Part shown: piece by piece, positions 46,468 through 55,870 of the stretch
Position numbering within the stretch: the first letter of the stretch is position 1
How the letters are laid out: the number at the start of each line of letters is the position of its first letter
Program-made: the position numbers and the translations under genes
Notes under the pieces: generated by a model
Told to the model about the DNA's origin: nothing
The model's input: only the letters and a program-made list of their open reading frames with translations
Database searches by the model: none
NCBI GenBank assembly: GCA_945861085.1
Contig: OX244046.1
Span: 1,426,001 to 1,490,000, forward strand
Origin: Clostridioides difficile_D
Lineage (GTDB): Bacteria > Bacillota > Clostridia > Peptostreptococcales > Peptostreptococcaceae
DNA length: 64,000 nt
Direction: 5' to 3'

Positions 46468-47367
46468 CTAATTTAAAGAGTATTCTATAAGTTTATCTAA
46501 TAGCTCACTATACTTAATACCTCTAGCAGCAGCACTTCTAGGAATTAAACTAGTTTGAGTCATGCCAGGAAGGGTATTTAGTTCAAGAACATATGGAATA
46601 CCTTCACTTATAATCATATCAACTCTTACATATGCTTTGCAATTAAAAATTTTCCAACAAGTCTCAGAAATTTCATTTACTCTTTTTTGAAGTTCTTCAT
46701 CTAAATAAACAACTTCTTCTTTTGCTCCTTTTTCAACTGAGTATTTAGCTTCATAATCAAAGAAGCCTGAATCAGATTTTATGGATATTGTAGGGAATAC
46801 TTCTCCATTTAGTATGAATGAAGTATATTCTCCACCTGGTATATATTTTTCAATCATTACAAATTCATCAACTTCCAGACCTTTGCGAACTGCTTCTTCA
46901 ACTTCATCTTTAGAATGAATAAAGAATGTGGCTACACTAGAACCTCCTGAATTTGGTTTTATAAATACTGGATAGCCTATGTTATCTATTTCATCATAGT
47001 CTATTTCATCAACTGATTTTACCAAAGCCCATGGAGCAGTAGGTAGATTTGAATCTCTAAGCATTTTTTTAGTTATATTTTTATCCATACACATTCCACT
47101 GCAAAGAGGTCCACATCCAGAATATGGTATATCCATAGTCTCAAGTATTGATTGGATACATCCATCTTCACCAAACTTTCCATGTAGAGCAAGTATTGCA
47201 AAATCTATATCTTCTGGTATCTTTGTAAATATATCTTTTTTATCATCTATTATTACTTTTACAACGTCGTATTTATTTTTATCAAGATTGTTATATATCT
47301 CTTTTCCTGAATTTAAAGAAACTTCTCTTTCTGATGATATTCCACCCATTATAACTGCTATTTTCAT
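46468..47367 (-). CDS. ddl: D-alanine--D-alanine ligase
   Basis: The 299-residue protein is an ATP-grasp ligase: IAVIMGGISSEREVSLNSGKE (N-terminal D-Ala site), LALHGKFGEDGCIQSILE, PVFIKPNSGGSSVATFF, FVMIEKYIPGGEYT, and VDMIISEGIPYVLELNTLPGMTQTSLIPRSAAARG. It makes D-Ala-D-Ala for murein. The frame reaches 47376, but AGGAG is correctly spaced for ATG 47367. This short form lies beside a MocR regulator and an M15 peptidase, rather than in a murein synthesis cluster. It could therefore be a second, regulated copy. That is inference. Confidence 0.92.
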   Translation of the reverse strand: MKIAVIMGGISSEREVSLNSGKEIYNNLDKNKYDVVKVIIDDKKDIFTKIPEDIDFAILALHGKFGEDGCIQSILETMDIPYSGCGPLCSGMCMDKNITKKMLRDSNLPTAPWALVKSVDEIDYDEIDNIGYPVFIKPNSGGSSVATFFIHSKDEVEEAVRKGLEVDEFVMIEKYIPGGEYTSFILNGEVFPTISIKSDSGFFDYEAKYSVEKGAKEEVVYLDEELQKRVNEISETCWKIFNCKAYVRVDMIISEGIPYVLELNTLPGMTQTSLIPRSAAARGIKYSELLDKLIEYSLN

Positions 47368-47624
47368 ATTATACACTCCTATTTTGATTTTTATTATTTT
47401 AAAGTAAATTTTTTGTTTACATACTTAATTATATGAATTAACAGTTGATGATGAAAGTACCACTATATATGAAGTTTATATTATGTGTGGTTTTAGAGCA
47501 ATAATTTAGTTTAAAGAAATATTTAAATGTTTTTTTAACTTTATTTATGCTATTATTTTTGCTAAAATTATTGTTATGAACTTAAGACTAGTCTTAATGA
47601 CTATAAATCAAGGAGTGATAAATT

Positions 47625-48881
47625 TTGAAAGCTGAAATAATAAGTGTAGGAACAGAAATATTATTAGGAGATATAGTAAATACAAATTCTCAATTTTTAG
47701 CTAAAGAACTTGCAGCATTGGGAATAGAAGTATACCATCAAAGTACAGTTGGAGATAACAAACAAAGGCTTTTAGAATGTTTTGATGAAAGTTTAAAGAG
47801 AAGTGATTTAGTAATTACTACAGGTGGTCTTGGACCAACTGGTGATGATATGACAAAAGAAACTGCTGCAGAATACTTTGGTCAGAAGCTAGAATTACAT
47901 AAGCCATCATTAGAAGTTTTAGAATCTTTCTTTATTAAAACAGGAAAAAAAATGGCCGAAAACAATATGAAACAAGTATACTTTCCAAAAGATGCTGTAG
48001 TACTAAAAAATAATAATGGTACAGCTCCAGGAGCAATTTTAAAGAAAGATGATAAATTTATAATAGTATTACCTGGACCTCCAAGAGAAATGAAAGCTAT
48101 GTTCAATGAGAGTGTCAAACCTTACTTACAACAATTCACAAATGAAATGCTAGTATCTAAAACTTTAAGATTATATGGAATAGGAGAGTCAAATCTAGAA
48201 TTAGAAATTATCGATATAATTAATGAACAAACCAATCCAACAGTTGCTTTGTATGCAAAGGAATTAGAAGTTACAATAAGAATAACTGCAAAAGCTGAAA
48301 ATGAAAAAGAAGCTTTTAAATTAATAAAACCAGTAGAAGAAAAAATAAAAAATAGAGTTGGCAAATATGTATATACTGAAGGAGATATTTCAGTATCTGA
48401 AGGCGAGACTGTATTAGAAGATGCTGTTTCTAAACTTCTAGTAGAAAAAAATCTAACAATAGCAGTAGCTGAATCTTGTACTGGAGGCTTGGTTTCTTCA
48501 TCCCTTATAAACTATCCAGGAATATCTTCTGTATTTCTTGAAGGTTGTGTAACATATTCTAATGAAGCTAAAATGAAAAGATTAGGAGTAAAAAGAGAAA
48601 CCTTGGAAGAGTTTGGGGCAGTAAGTGAACAAACAGCAATAGAAATGGCTGAGGGCGTTGCTAAAGGACTTAAAGCTAATATAGGCATATCTACAACTGG
48701 AGTAGCTGGACCTGGCGGAGGAACTCAGGAAAAGCCTGTGGGATTAGTTTATACTGCAATATATATAAATGGAAAAACAATAGTAAAGAAAAATATATTT
48801 AATGGAGATAGAAGAAAGATAAGATTAAGAGCTACTAGAGATTTACTTAATGAATTAAGAATACAATTAGAAAAGCTTTAA
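47625..48881 (+). CDS. cinA: CinA-family protein (competence/damage inducible, nicotinamide nucleotide amidase domain)
   Basis: The 418-residue protein has an N-terminal MoCF-like domain (SVGTEILLGDIVNTNSQFLAKEL, ITTGGLGPTGDDMTKE) and a C-terminal CinA/PncC amidase domain (VAESCTGGLVSSSLINYPGISSVF, GISTTGVAGPGGGTQEKPVGLVY). The C-terminal part hydrolyses NMN to nicotinate mononucleotide. TTG 47625 follows AGGAGTGA (47611-47618). It is divergent from ddl. The usual partner recA is not next to it here. Confidence 0.92.
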   Translation: MKAEIISVGTEILLGDIVNTNSQFLAKELAALGIEVYHQSTVGDNKQRLLECFDESLKRSDLVITTGGLGPTGDDMTKETAAEYFGQKLELHKPSLEVLESFFIKTGKKMAENNMKQVYFPKDAVVLKNNNGTAPGAILKKDDKFIIVLPGPPREMKAMFNESVKPYLQQFTNEMLVSKTLRLYGIGESNLELEIIDIINEQTNPTVALYAKELEVTIRITAKAENEKEAFKLIKPVEEKIKNRVGKYVYTEGDISVSEGETVLEDAVSKLLVEKNLTIAVAESCTGGLVSSSLINYPGISSVFLEGCVTYSNEAKMKRLGVKRETLEEFGAVSEQTAIEMAEGVAKGLKANIGISTTGVAGPGGGTQEKPVGLVYTAIYINGKTIVKKNIFNGDRRKIRLRATRDLLNELRIQLEKL

Positions 48882-48952
48882 GTTATTATGATATTGGATA
48901 TATTTAAAGCATTAGTATAAATATAAAATCATTTTTGGAGGGCTTTTAATTT

Positions 48953-49732
48953 ATGATAAAACATATATTTTGTGATTTAGATGGAACTTTATATGAAAAT
49001 GGAACTATAACAAAAGAGGATATATCAGCAATTGAAGAAGTAGAAAAAAAGGGAGTGCAGTTTAATGTTGCTACAGGTAGAATATTTAAACAAGCTCGTA
49101 ATATTATCAAAGATAATTTAGATATGAATGGATATTATATATGTGAAAATGGTTCATTCATACATGATAAAAACTATAATGTAATTTTTAAAAGAACCAT
49201 AGATGATAGCTTAGTGAAAAAAGTTATTGATAGATTTGAGTCAAGTGATGCACAATTATACTTTAAATATAAGGGTGATGTAATTGTGGGTAGTGATACA
49301 ACTGCTTTTAGACACTATTCTAGTGATTTCATAGTGGACCCTGATTTTGAGAAAAGAAGTAGTTTTGATAATCTTATAGGAAATATAGGGGTATGTTCTG
49401 AAAATTTGGAGGAGTTATCTAGAATAGAGTTGTATCTAAAAAGTGAGTTTAGTGAAGTGGTAGAAATATATTTTTCTGGGACATATACCTTAAATATAGT
49501 TCCTAAAAGTGTATCAAAAAGAGGAAGTATAGAACATGTAATAAAAACTTTAAATGTAAGTCCAGATGAAGTTGCTACTATTGGGGATTCTCCAAATGAT
49601 ATTTGTATGTTAGAAGGATTTAAATACAGTTTTGCAATGTCTAAGGCAAGAGAGGATGTAAAACAAAGTGCAAATTATATAGTAGACAGTGTAAAAAGTG
49701 CCATAGATGTTATAATGAAGATAAATAGTTAA
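48953..49732 (+). CDS. Cof-type HAD hydrolase
   Basis: The 259-residue protein is a class IIB (Cof) HAD phosphatase: DLDGTLYENG (motif I, with FCDLDG), NVATGR (motif II), and ATIGDSPNDICMLEGF (motif IV). The family removes phosphate from sugar or flavin phosphates. The substrate is not predictable. GGAGGG precedes ATG 48953, and the gene follows cinA by 71 bases. Confidence 0.88.
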   Translation: MIKHIFCDLDGTLYENGTITKEDISAIEEVEKKGVQFNVATGRIFKQARNIIKDNLDMNGYYICENGSFIHDKNYNVIFKRTIDDSLVKKVIDRFESSDAQLYFKYKGDVIVGSDTTAFRHYSSDFIVDPDFEKRSSFDNLIGNIGVCSENLEELSRIELYLKSEFSEVVEIYFSGTYTLNIVPKSVSKRGSIEHVIKTLNVSPDEVATIGDSPNDICMLEGFKYSFAMSKAREDVKQSANYIVDSVKSAIDVIMKINS

Positions 49733-49740
49733 ATATAAAA

Positions 49741-49796
49741 AATGACTGTTCCAAAGAAATATAAAATTATATTTTATATTCTATAGAGCAGTCATT
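49741..49796. terminator. Weak hairpin between the Cof and PLC-like genes
   Basis: AATGACTG (49741-49748) pairs with CAGTCATT (49789-49796). The inner part is AT-rich and the T tail is weak, so its strength is uncertain. Confidence 0.4.
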
Positions 49797-49833
49797 CTGA
49801 TTATACTCAATTATAAGTTTAAAAATTCTTAAG

Positions 49834-50418
49834 TTAGCCGCAATTTGCTATATGATATGATTTTATTGTATTAGATAAAATAGAGTCAAGTATATAATTT
49901 ATGACACTATTACAAGTATAAGCTGAAAATTTTAAATCATTCATATAATCAGTTTTCTTTTTGTAGTCACTATAAAGTTTAGTAAAAAACTTTTCAAAGC
50001 TATTATTTATAGTACCACCTTTAATTTTAGATAAATCAACATCCTTTGCAAATGCTCCAAGTTCTCTTTCATAAGTGACATGTTTATTTAGACTATGTTT
50101 AAATTCCCAGCGTTCACTGTGAGCTACACAGAAAAAATCACATAAAAAATGGCATATGACTCCTAGTTCTTGACTAAGTCTACTTACTGAAAAGTATTTA
50201 GAAAGACTATCTATATTAAGACTGCACAGATAGTTTATCTTAGAAACAATCATATTAAATGACTCATCTAAATAATGTTTTTTTAATTTATATTTAGAAA
50301 AAGCATCTGGCTTTATATTACCATATATAAAATTTTTTTCGCTTATAAAGAATGTTTTATTTTCATCTATATTATCAAGTATTGATTTTGCCATAATAAA
50401 ATGGGTATTCATTAACAT
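49834..50418 (-). CDS. Zinc-dependent phospholipase C-like protein
   Basis: The 194-residue helical protein has a pattern reminiscent of the S1/P1/PLC metal-binding fold: NTHFIMAK at the start, GNIKPDAFSKYKLKKHYLDESF, and ICHFLCDFFCVAHSERWEFKH. His and Asp residues in this order can ligate zinc. It lacks a signal peptide, unlike secreted PLCs, and is shorter than alpha-toxin. Function is inferred from pattern only. AGGTG lies upstream of ATG 50418. Confidence 0.65.
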   Translation of the reverse strand: MLMNTHFIMAKSILDNIDENKTFFISEKNFIYGNIKPDAFSKYKLKKHYLDESFNMIVSKINYLCSLNIDSLSKYFSVSRLSQELGVICHFLCDFFCVAHSERWEFKHSLNKHVTYERELGAFAKDVDLSKIKGGTINNSFEKFFTKLYSDYKKKTDYMNDLKFSAYTCNSVINYILDSILSNTIKSYHIANCG

Positions 50419-50617
50419 ATTTACACCTCGTATAGTTTGTTAGACTTATTAAATATATTATTATGATATGATATTTATGATAAAAGTTTAATGGTAAATA
50501 TATGAAACTAAGTCAATCACATTTATTTAAATAATTTCAACCATATTCATAATACCAGTAAATGGCCGAATTTACAATATGTAAATAGTGTTAAGTTTTT
50601 ATTTATCAAATTTTAAA

Positions 50618-52036
50618 TTAAGTATTAGTATACTTTCTAATTAACCTACTAGCTTTAGATTGAGAAATTTCAAGGTGTTTGGCTACTTTATAAGAACTAC
50701 CAAATTTTTCATAAGCATCCAAAATTATATTTTTTTCGTACTCCATAATTAAGGTATCAAAATTTTTATTTTTGCAATCAATAGATTTTGAGTCAGATAT
50801 AGTAACTTTATTTTCATCATTGGTAATATGCATATTTTTTGTAAGAATGTTTGGTAAATCATCTATTGTTATATGATTATCTGTGCAAGTAAGTAAGATT
50901 TTTTGAATTATATTCTGTAATTCTCTTATATTACCTGGGAATCTATAATTTGCAATAATATCTATAGCTTCTTTGGAAATAGTTTTATTTAGATTGAAGT
51001 CACTTGAGTACCTATTAAAATAATATTTTATAATTTCTACTAGATTATCCCTTCTTTCTCTAAGAGGAGGCAATTTTATTTCTATAACATTTAATCTATA
51101 ATATAAATCTTCTCTAAACTTTTTTTCTTTTACTTTTGAAACTAAATCAGCATTTGTCGCAGATATAATCCTTATGTCGACTTTTTTGTTTTTTAAACTT
51201 CCAACTGGAGTAAAAGTTCTATCTTGTATTAATTGCAAAAATTTTGCCTGTAGATTTTGTGGTATATCTCCTATTTCATCCAGAAAAAGAGTTCCCCCAT
51301 CAGCTAATTCTACAAGACCAACTTTACCTTTAGTACTTGCACCTGTAAAAGCACCTGAGGTATATCCAAAAAGTTCGGATTCAAGAAGTTGTGGAGATAT
51401 AGTTGCACAATTTATGGTTATAAATGGACCATTAGCTCTATTACTATTGTGGTGTATATATCTAGCAAGCGAACTTTTTCCTGTTCCAGACTCTCCTAAC
51501 AAAAGTACACTTACATCCGTTTTAGAAACATGGTTTACTGTATTTATGATGGGTCTCATCACTATTCCATCCATAATTACAGTGTCTTCAATTCTAAGAG
51601 CAGTTCTATATAGTGTTTCTACTTCAGATTTATATTTTTTTACTTGTTTTTTTGTGTCTTCAAGTTTATTTTTTATATTATTAAGTTCAGTTATATCTCT
51701 ACAGTTCTCAACAGTGTATTCTAAGTTTCCATTTTCATCAAATACAGGAGTAGCAGTTATGATGAGTTTTTTTCCTGTTTGGGTATCTTGTTCTAGTGAA
51801 AATTTAGACTCTGTTTTTAATACAACTGGTATGGGGCTTTTTGTTGAATATCCAGATTCCTCTAAGAAAGAAACATTTTTTCCCAAAATATCTTCTTTTT
51901 TTAGACCATAATTTTCTTCAAATGCTTTATTACAATATATTATTATTCCTTTATTATCAGATGCACATATTTCGTCATGGGAAGCTTCTAATATTTTTTT
52001 GTAAAATTCCAAATCTAATTCTAAATTTAAATCCAT
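50618..52036 (-). CDS. Sigma-54-dependent activator with PAS domain
   Basis: The 472-residue protein has an N-terminal PAS domain (ILEASHDEICASDNKGIIIYCNKAFEENYG), an AAA+ module with Walker A GESGTGKSS, the sigma-54-contact loop ESELFGYTSGAFTGA, Walker B LADGGTLFLDEIGD, arginine finger LRERRDN, and a C-terminal Fis-type HTH (YEKFGSSYKVAKHLEISQSKASRL). It should activate RpoN-RNA polymerase from an upstream site. It is divergent from the EamA gene, whose upstream region carries a -24/-12 promoter. The PAS domain probably senses a signal molecule in the cytosol. AGGAGG precedes ATG 52036. Confidence 0.92.
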   Translation of the reverse strand: MDLNLELDLEFYKKILEASHDEICASDNKGIIIYCNKAFEENYGLKKEDILGKNVSFLEESGYSTKSPIPVVLKTESKFSLEQDTQTGKKLIITATPVFDENGNLEYTVENCRDITELNNIKNKLEDTKKQVKKYKSEVETLYRTALRIEDTVIMDGIVMRPIINTVNHVSKTDVSVLLLGESGTGKSSLARYIHHNSNRANGPFITINCATISPQLLESELFGYTSGAFTGASTKGKVGLVELADGGTLFLDEIGDIPQNLQAKFLQLIQDRTFTPVGSLKNKKVDIRIISATNADLVSKVKEKKFREDLYYRLNVIEIKLPPLRERRDNLVEIIKYYFNRYSSDFNLNKTISKEAIDIIANYRFPGNIRELQNIIQKILLTCTDNHITIDDLPNILTKNMHITNDENKVTISDSKSIDCKNKNFDTLIMEYEKNIILDAYEKFGSSYKVAKHLEISQSKASRLIRKYTNT

Positions 52037-52149
52037 TTTTATGTTTTCCTCCTAAATTTTTAGTGATATATTAAAATAAGTTCAATTAATTGAATGTACT
52101 TAAAATTTTAAATTTATATATTATATAAATTTTTGTCTATTTTAACTTT

Positions 52150-52211
52150 AAATAAGTTACATATAACTTATTTTACAATTTAAATAAGTCTAAATCAACT
52201 TAAAATAAGTT
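52150..52211. promoter_or_regulatory. Candidate enhancer sites for the sigma-54 activator
   Basis: AAATAAGTTA (52150-52159) faces TAACTTATTT (52164-52173), a 10-base-arm palindrome. A second one, AACTTA-AAA-TAAGTT, lies at 52197-52211, and TAAATAAGTC lies between them at 52181-52190. They sit about 85-145 bases upstream of the -24 element, a typical enhancer distance. Binding by the divergent activator is inferred. Confidence 0.6.
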
Positions 52212-52293
52212 AAAAATAAATATGAAAAAATTGAAATTTTATTAGTATTGTTGAAAAGACTAGGGTTTTAATGTCGATATATATTGGATTAAA

Positions 52294-52309
52294 ATGGCAT
52301 AATTTTTGC
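52294..52309 (+). promoter_or_regulatory. Sigma-54 (-24/-12) promoter upstream of the EamA gene
   Basis: TGGCATAATTTTTGCT matches the consensus TGGCAC-N5-TTGCA/T with the invariant GG (52295-52296) and GC (52307-52308) separated by ten bases. It lies 50 bases upstream of the AUA start of the EamA gene. Confidence 0.85.
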
Positions 52310-52358
52310 TTAATAAAATAGTGCAAATTAACTAAATAAAATTAGAGGGGAATTTAAA

Positions 52359-53303
52359 ATAGGAGAAAAAAGTAAAGGGTATGTATTTATAGCAACAGCA
52401 GGGTTACTGTGGGCTACACTTGGATTATTTGGAAAGTTTTTAATGGGAAATGGATTGACATCAGAACAAGTAGCATTTACAAGGTTATTTTTTGGATTTA
52501 TAGTTTTGGGAGTGTATTCATTTATAAGAACACCACAAATCTTAAAAATAAGTAAAAAGGGAATCATATATTCGATAATAATAGGTATTATATGTCAAGC
52601 TATGTTTAATTTATGTTATTTTAAAGCGATTGATACTGTGGGTGTATCAGTAGCAGCAGTTTTACTATACACTTCACCATTATTTTTAGCAGTATTTTCA
52701 AAAGTCTGTTATAAAGAGAGTATTACCAGAAGTAAAATACTTTCACTTATCTTTTGTTTTATTGGTGCTATTATGGCAGTGACTGGCGGAAGTTTGGATT
52801 TTCAAAGTTTAAGTGTTTTTGGACTTTTACTTGGGATATTATCAGCAATAGCCTATGCACTTATGCCAACTATTAGTAAAAATGCCTTAAAAGAATTTTC
52901 AAGTTCAACAATACTAGTATACAGTTTCTTATTTGGAGCTATATTTATGATTCCTTCTGCTAGACCTTGGGAGATATTGAATTATGCTAAAGATTTAAAT
53001 ATTTTATTTTGTATGTTAATGTTAGGTATTGTACCAGCTGCACTTGCATATATTTTTTATGCAGCAGGGATATCTAAAGGGGTAGAGTTATCTGTGGCAG
53101 GCGTTGTAGCATCGGTAGAGTTGGTCGGTTCTGTAATAATTGGTTGTACCATATTAGGAGAAAGTTTTTCCCTATGGAAGTTATTTGGAGTGATGTTGAT
53201 GTTAATATCAGCAGTAGTAGCACTTAATCTTTCTTATGATGGAATAAGAATGTTTTATAAATCCAACAAGATAAAGCAGATTGAGAAAACAGAAAGTATT
53301 TAG
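52359..53303 (+). CDS. EamA-family exporter controlled by sigma-54, apparent AUA start
   Basis: Residues are continuous in frame from 52332 and the hydrophobic first helix (GYVFIATAGLLWATLGLFGKFL) is coded upstream of the first ATG (52443). No ATG, GTG or TTG exists between the in-frame TAA (52329) and 52443. AGAGGGG at 52344-52350 is ideally spaced for ATA at 52359, so AUA is the best start and gives 314 residues. From 52443 the protein would lack helix 1. The second EamA repeat starts near LGLLLGILSAIAYALMPTISK. Its promoter is sigma-54 type and the activator is divergent. The substrate is unknown. Confidence 0.75.
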   Translation: MGEKSKGYVFIATAGLLWATLGLFGKFLMGNGLTSEQVAFTRLFFGFIVLGVYSFIRTPQILKISKKGIIYSIIIGIICQAMFNLCYFKAIDTVGVSVAAVLLYTSPLFLAVFSKVCYKESITRSKILSLIFCFIGAIMAVTGGSLDFQSLSVFGLLLGILSAIAYALMPTISKNALKEFSSSTILVYSFLFGAIFMIPSARPWEILNYAKDLNILFCMLMLGIVPAALAYIFYAAGISKGVELSVAGVVASVELVGSVIIGCTILGESFSLWKLFGVMLMLISAVVALNLSYDGIRMFYKSNKIKQIEKTESI

Positions 53304-53508
53304 AATTAGGTGCTTAAAAAGTATTTATTGGTAAATATTTTAGAGTCTGACAAAAAGCATACCAAACCATCTTTATATTAGAAAATAGCTTTCTATAAAG
53401 TTTACAGAATAGAATAGATAATGCAAACAAAATATAAGTATATATAATTTAGATTATCTATTTTTTATTATATATTGTATAAATTAATATTTTGTTTTAC
53501 AAATACTA

Positions 53509-53560
53509 AATAGCTATAGAAAGCATTATATTTATATAACTCTTTCTATAGCTATTATTT
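53509..53560. terminator. Terminator between EamA and the radical SAM gene
   Basis: AATAGCTATAGAAAG (53510-53524) pairs with CTTTCTATAGCTATT (53542-53556), followed by a T-rich stretch. It can act for the plus-strand EamA gene, and also on the minus side. Confidence 0.75.
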
Positions 53561-53596
53561 TATAGATATTGTTTTATCTGTAATAATTATTTAGTA

Positions 53597-54541
53597 TTAA
53601 ACAAACTTACAACCTTGATAAGAATTTCGAGCTTTCAAAGTATCATCAATTTGATTTAAAATCTCCCATTTTTTTAGGCTCCATATAGGACCAACTAGTT
53701 CATCTCTTTTACCATCACCAGTAAGTCTATGGATTATCATAGTTTCAGGAAGTATTTCTAATTGGTCACAGACAAGATTGATATATTCATCTTGTTCCAT
53801 AAGAGTTAACATACCATTTTGTAACATCTTTTCCATAGGAGTATCTTTTATAACATGCAATAGATGGATTTTTATACCATCTACACCCATTTTACCGACT
53901 GCCTTTGCTGTTTCCATCATCATATTATAATCTTCACCAGGAAGACCATTTATAATGTGTACGACAACCTTTATATTTTTAGACTTTAATTTTTCAACAC
54001 CTTCAACAAATGTTTTATAATCATGACCTCTATTTATAATTTTAGATGTGGAATCATGAATTGTTTGAAGTCCAAGTTCAACCCATAAGTTAGTTCTTTT
54101 ATTTAGTTCAGATAAGTATTCTACAACATCATCTGGCAAACAGTCGGGTCTTGTAGATATTGAAAGACCTATGACATCCTCAAGCTCTAATATAGTCTCA
54201 TATTTTTCTTTTAAAACTTCAAGGGGAGCATACGTATTTGTATAGGCTTGAAAGTAGCCAATATATTTTGCATGGGGCCATTTTTTTAACATCATTTCTC
54301 TTATATTATAAAATTGACTAATAAGATTGTCTTTAGGATTTCCAGCAAAGTCACCTGAGCCTTCTTTACTACAATAGGTGCATCCGCCATAACCAAGACT
54401 TCCATCAATGTTTGGGCAAGTAAATCCTGCATTTATAGATACCTTAAAAACTTTTTCTCCAAAAGTATTTCTAAGATAGTAATTCCAAGTATGATATCTT
54501 TTATTATCAAAAGCATATTTAAATTTATCCAAAGTAATCAC
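53597..54541 (-). CDS. Radical SAM protein of the YhcC/TIGR01212 family
   Basis: The 314-residue protein has the radical SAM cysteines in TCPNIDGSLGYGGCTYCSKEGSG, then AYTNTYAPLEVLKEKYE, GLSISTRPDCLPDDVVEYL and LWVELGLQTIHDSTSKIINRGHD. The C-x8-12-C-x2-C spacing is that of the YhcC family, whose function is not established. ATG 54541 is near the end of the upstream intergenic gap. It appears to be a single-gene unit. Confidence 0.85.
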   Translation of the reverse strand: MITLDKFKYAFDNKRYHTWNYYLRNTFGEKVFKVSINAGFTCPNIDGSLGYGGCTYCSKEGSGDFAGNPKDNLISQFYNIREMMLKKWPHAKYIGYFQAYTNTYAPLEVLKEKYETILELEDVIGLSISTRPDCLPDDVVEYLSELNKRTNLWVELGLQTIHDSTSKIINRGHDYKTFVEGVEKLKSKNIKVVVHIINGLPGEDYNMMMETAKAVGKMGVDGIKIHLLHVIKDTPMEKMLQNGMLTLMEQDEYINLVCDQLEILPETMIIHRLTGDGKRDELVGPIWSLKKWEILNQIDDTLKARNSYQGCKFV

Positions 54542-54636
54542 CTATTTCTAATAAAATTGTACACTGAACTTGTACAAAAAACATATTACCATAAATAGAT
54601 AACTTAAACAAATTCTATTTTAAGTAATATAAAAAT

Positions 54637-54669
54637 AATGCAAGAAAATATTTAATATTTTCTTGCATT
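54637..54669 (-). terminator. Terminator overlapping the DUF308-like gene end
   Basis: AATGCAAGAAAATATT (54637-54652) pairs perfectly with AATATTTTCTTGCATT (54654-54669). On the minus strand T-rich bases follow. The hairpin overlaps the last codons of the gene above it. Confidence 0.75.
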
Positions 54670-55200
54670 ATTTCCAGAGAAGAATAGAACTAGTCCAAAT
54701 AATATTATAAAAAAGGACATTATCGATACTATAAATCTAGATAGAAAAAGAGGAGATAATATAAGGCATATACCAAATAAAGTCTTAATTATATTCCAAG
54801 TTGTAAATTTAGAGTAAGGATTATTCTTACTATTTACAAGTGCCACTAGTTGATTAAAGATTAAATAAAATCCTAAAAATAATGAAAATATGCTTTGTAT
54901 TTTTTGAGGAAATACAAAAAGTAATATACATACAATTATTAGAATCCATTGGACATTAGTGGAGGGTTTGATTTCTTCTTTAGTTGCATATCTTTTTAGT
55001 TCGTTGATATTCTTAAGGTTTAAGTATGCAAAGAATAAAAGTGCAATACCAAAAGTCCAAGAAATCAATCTTATACCTAATGTCTTAAATGTAAGGCACA
55101 ATAATCCTAATATAACAAGCAATACTCCCATTAGCATAAATTTAGTAGCATTTTCTTTTTTATTAAAGTTATTAAAATCGATATTAAAATTTGTGTACAT
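54652..55200 (-). CDS. DUF308-like membrane protein (HdeD type)
   Basis: The 182-residue protein has six predicted helices in paired segments (for example KFMLMGVLLVILGLLCLTF, ILIIVCILLFVFPQKIQSIFSLFLGFYLIFN, FIVSIMSFFIILFGLVLFFSGN), the usual HdeD/DUF308 plan. It ends with FSGNNARKY. A frame opens at 55251, but GGAGGTGA precedes ATG 55200 and the earlier part looks random. The function is unknown; some family members are acid-stress proteins. Confidence 0.65.
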   Translation of the reverse strand: MYTNFNIDFNNFNKKENATKFMLMGVLLVILGLLCLTFKTLGIRLISWTFGIALLFFAYLNLKNINELKRYATKEEIKPSTNVQWILIIVCILLFVFPQKIQSIFSLFLGFYLIFNQLVALVNSKNNPYSKFTTWNIIKTLFGICLILSPLFLSRFIVSIMSFFIILFGLVLFFSGNNARKY

Positions 55201-55352
55201 AAAATCACCTCCAAAATCAATAGAACAATTATAACAGAAATTCATATCCAAATAAAGTCACAGTGTATAAAAATTAAACTATACTTAGTAATTAATTAAT
55301 AGGTTGTATCATAAACTTCTATTAATAGAATTATATAGGAGGAGGTTTGTCC

Positions 55353-55781
55353 ATGACAAAATTATGGGCAATAATATTTGCATTATTAGCAGGTGGGTCT
55401 ACTGCTCTTGAAGCTTTTATAAATGGAGAGCTAGGGAAAAGTACAACAGCACTAGTAGCCACCTTTATAAGTTTAGCTGTAGGAGCAATATTTTTTTTGG
55501 TAAGTATAACAGTTACAGGGGACTTAAAGTATTTAGTGTCTATAAATGGTTTTAATTATAAGCTATTGCTAGGAGGTGTATTTGGTGGGCTAATAATATA
55601 TTTTACAGTAAAAGCAATTCCAAATTTAGGAGTATCAAATACACTTATACTAACACTTGTATCTCAAGTTCTAGTTGGTTTTTTTATTGATAGCGTGATT
55701 TTGGGACAAGAAACAATGCATTTATACAAATACATAGGGGTTATACTTTTAATATTAGGGACATTTTTTATAGTAAATTAA
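55353..55781 (+). CDS. YdcZ-type DMT membrane protein (single EamA-like repeat)
   Basis: The 142-residue protein has about four to five helices: LWAIIFALLAGGSTALEAFINGELGK, VATFISLAVGAIFFLVSI, GGVFGGLIIYFTVKA, LILTLVSQVLVGFFID, and YIGVILLILGTFFIV. This is the half-size DMT/YdcZ plan, where two copies pair as a dimer. AGGAGGAGG (55336-55344) supports ATG 55353 rather than TTG 55347. The substrate is unknown, and no second half-size gene is adjacent. Confidence 0.75.
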   Translation: MTKLWAIIFALLAGGSTALEAFINGELGKSTTALVATFISLAVGAIFFLVSITVTGDLKYLVSINGFNYKLLLGGVFGGLIIYFTVKAIPNLGVSNTLILTLVSQVLVGFFIDSVILGQETMHLYKYIGVILLILGTFFIVN

Positions 55782-55870
55782 CCATTTAAAGCAGTATAAT
55801 TTGCTATATAACTCAGAAGTTTGGTATAATTATAGTAATAAAACAAAGTTAGGTGAAAGAGGTGTTAGAA

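Noticed and set aside
51174..51911. 245-codon plus-strand ORF opposite the sigma-54 activator
   Set aside because: It is the reverse frame of an AAA+ gene with clear motifs; its residue composition (Ser, Phe, Leu runs) is that of a shadow frame.
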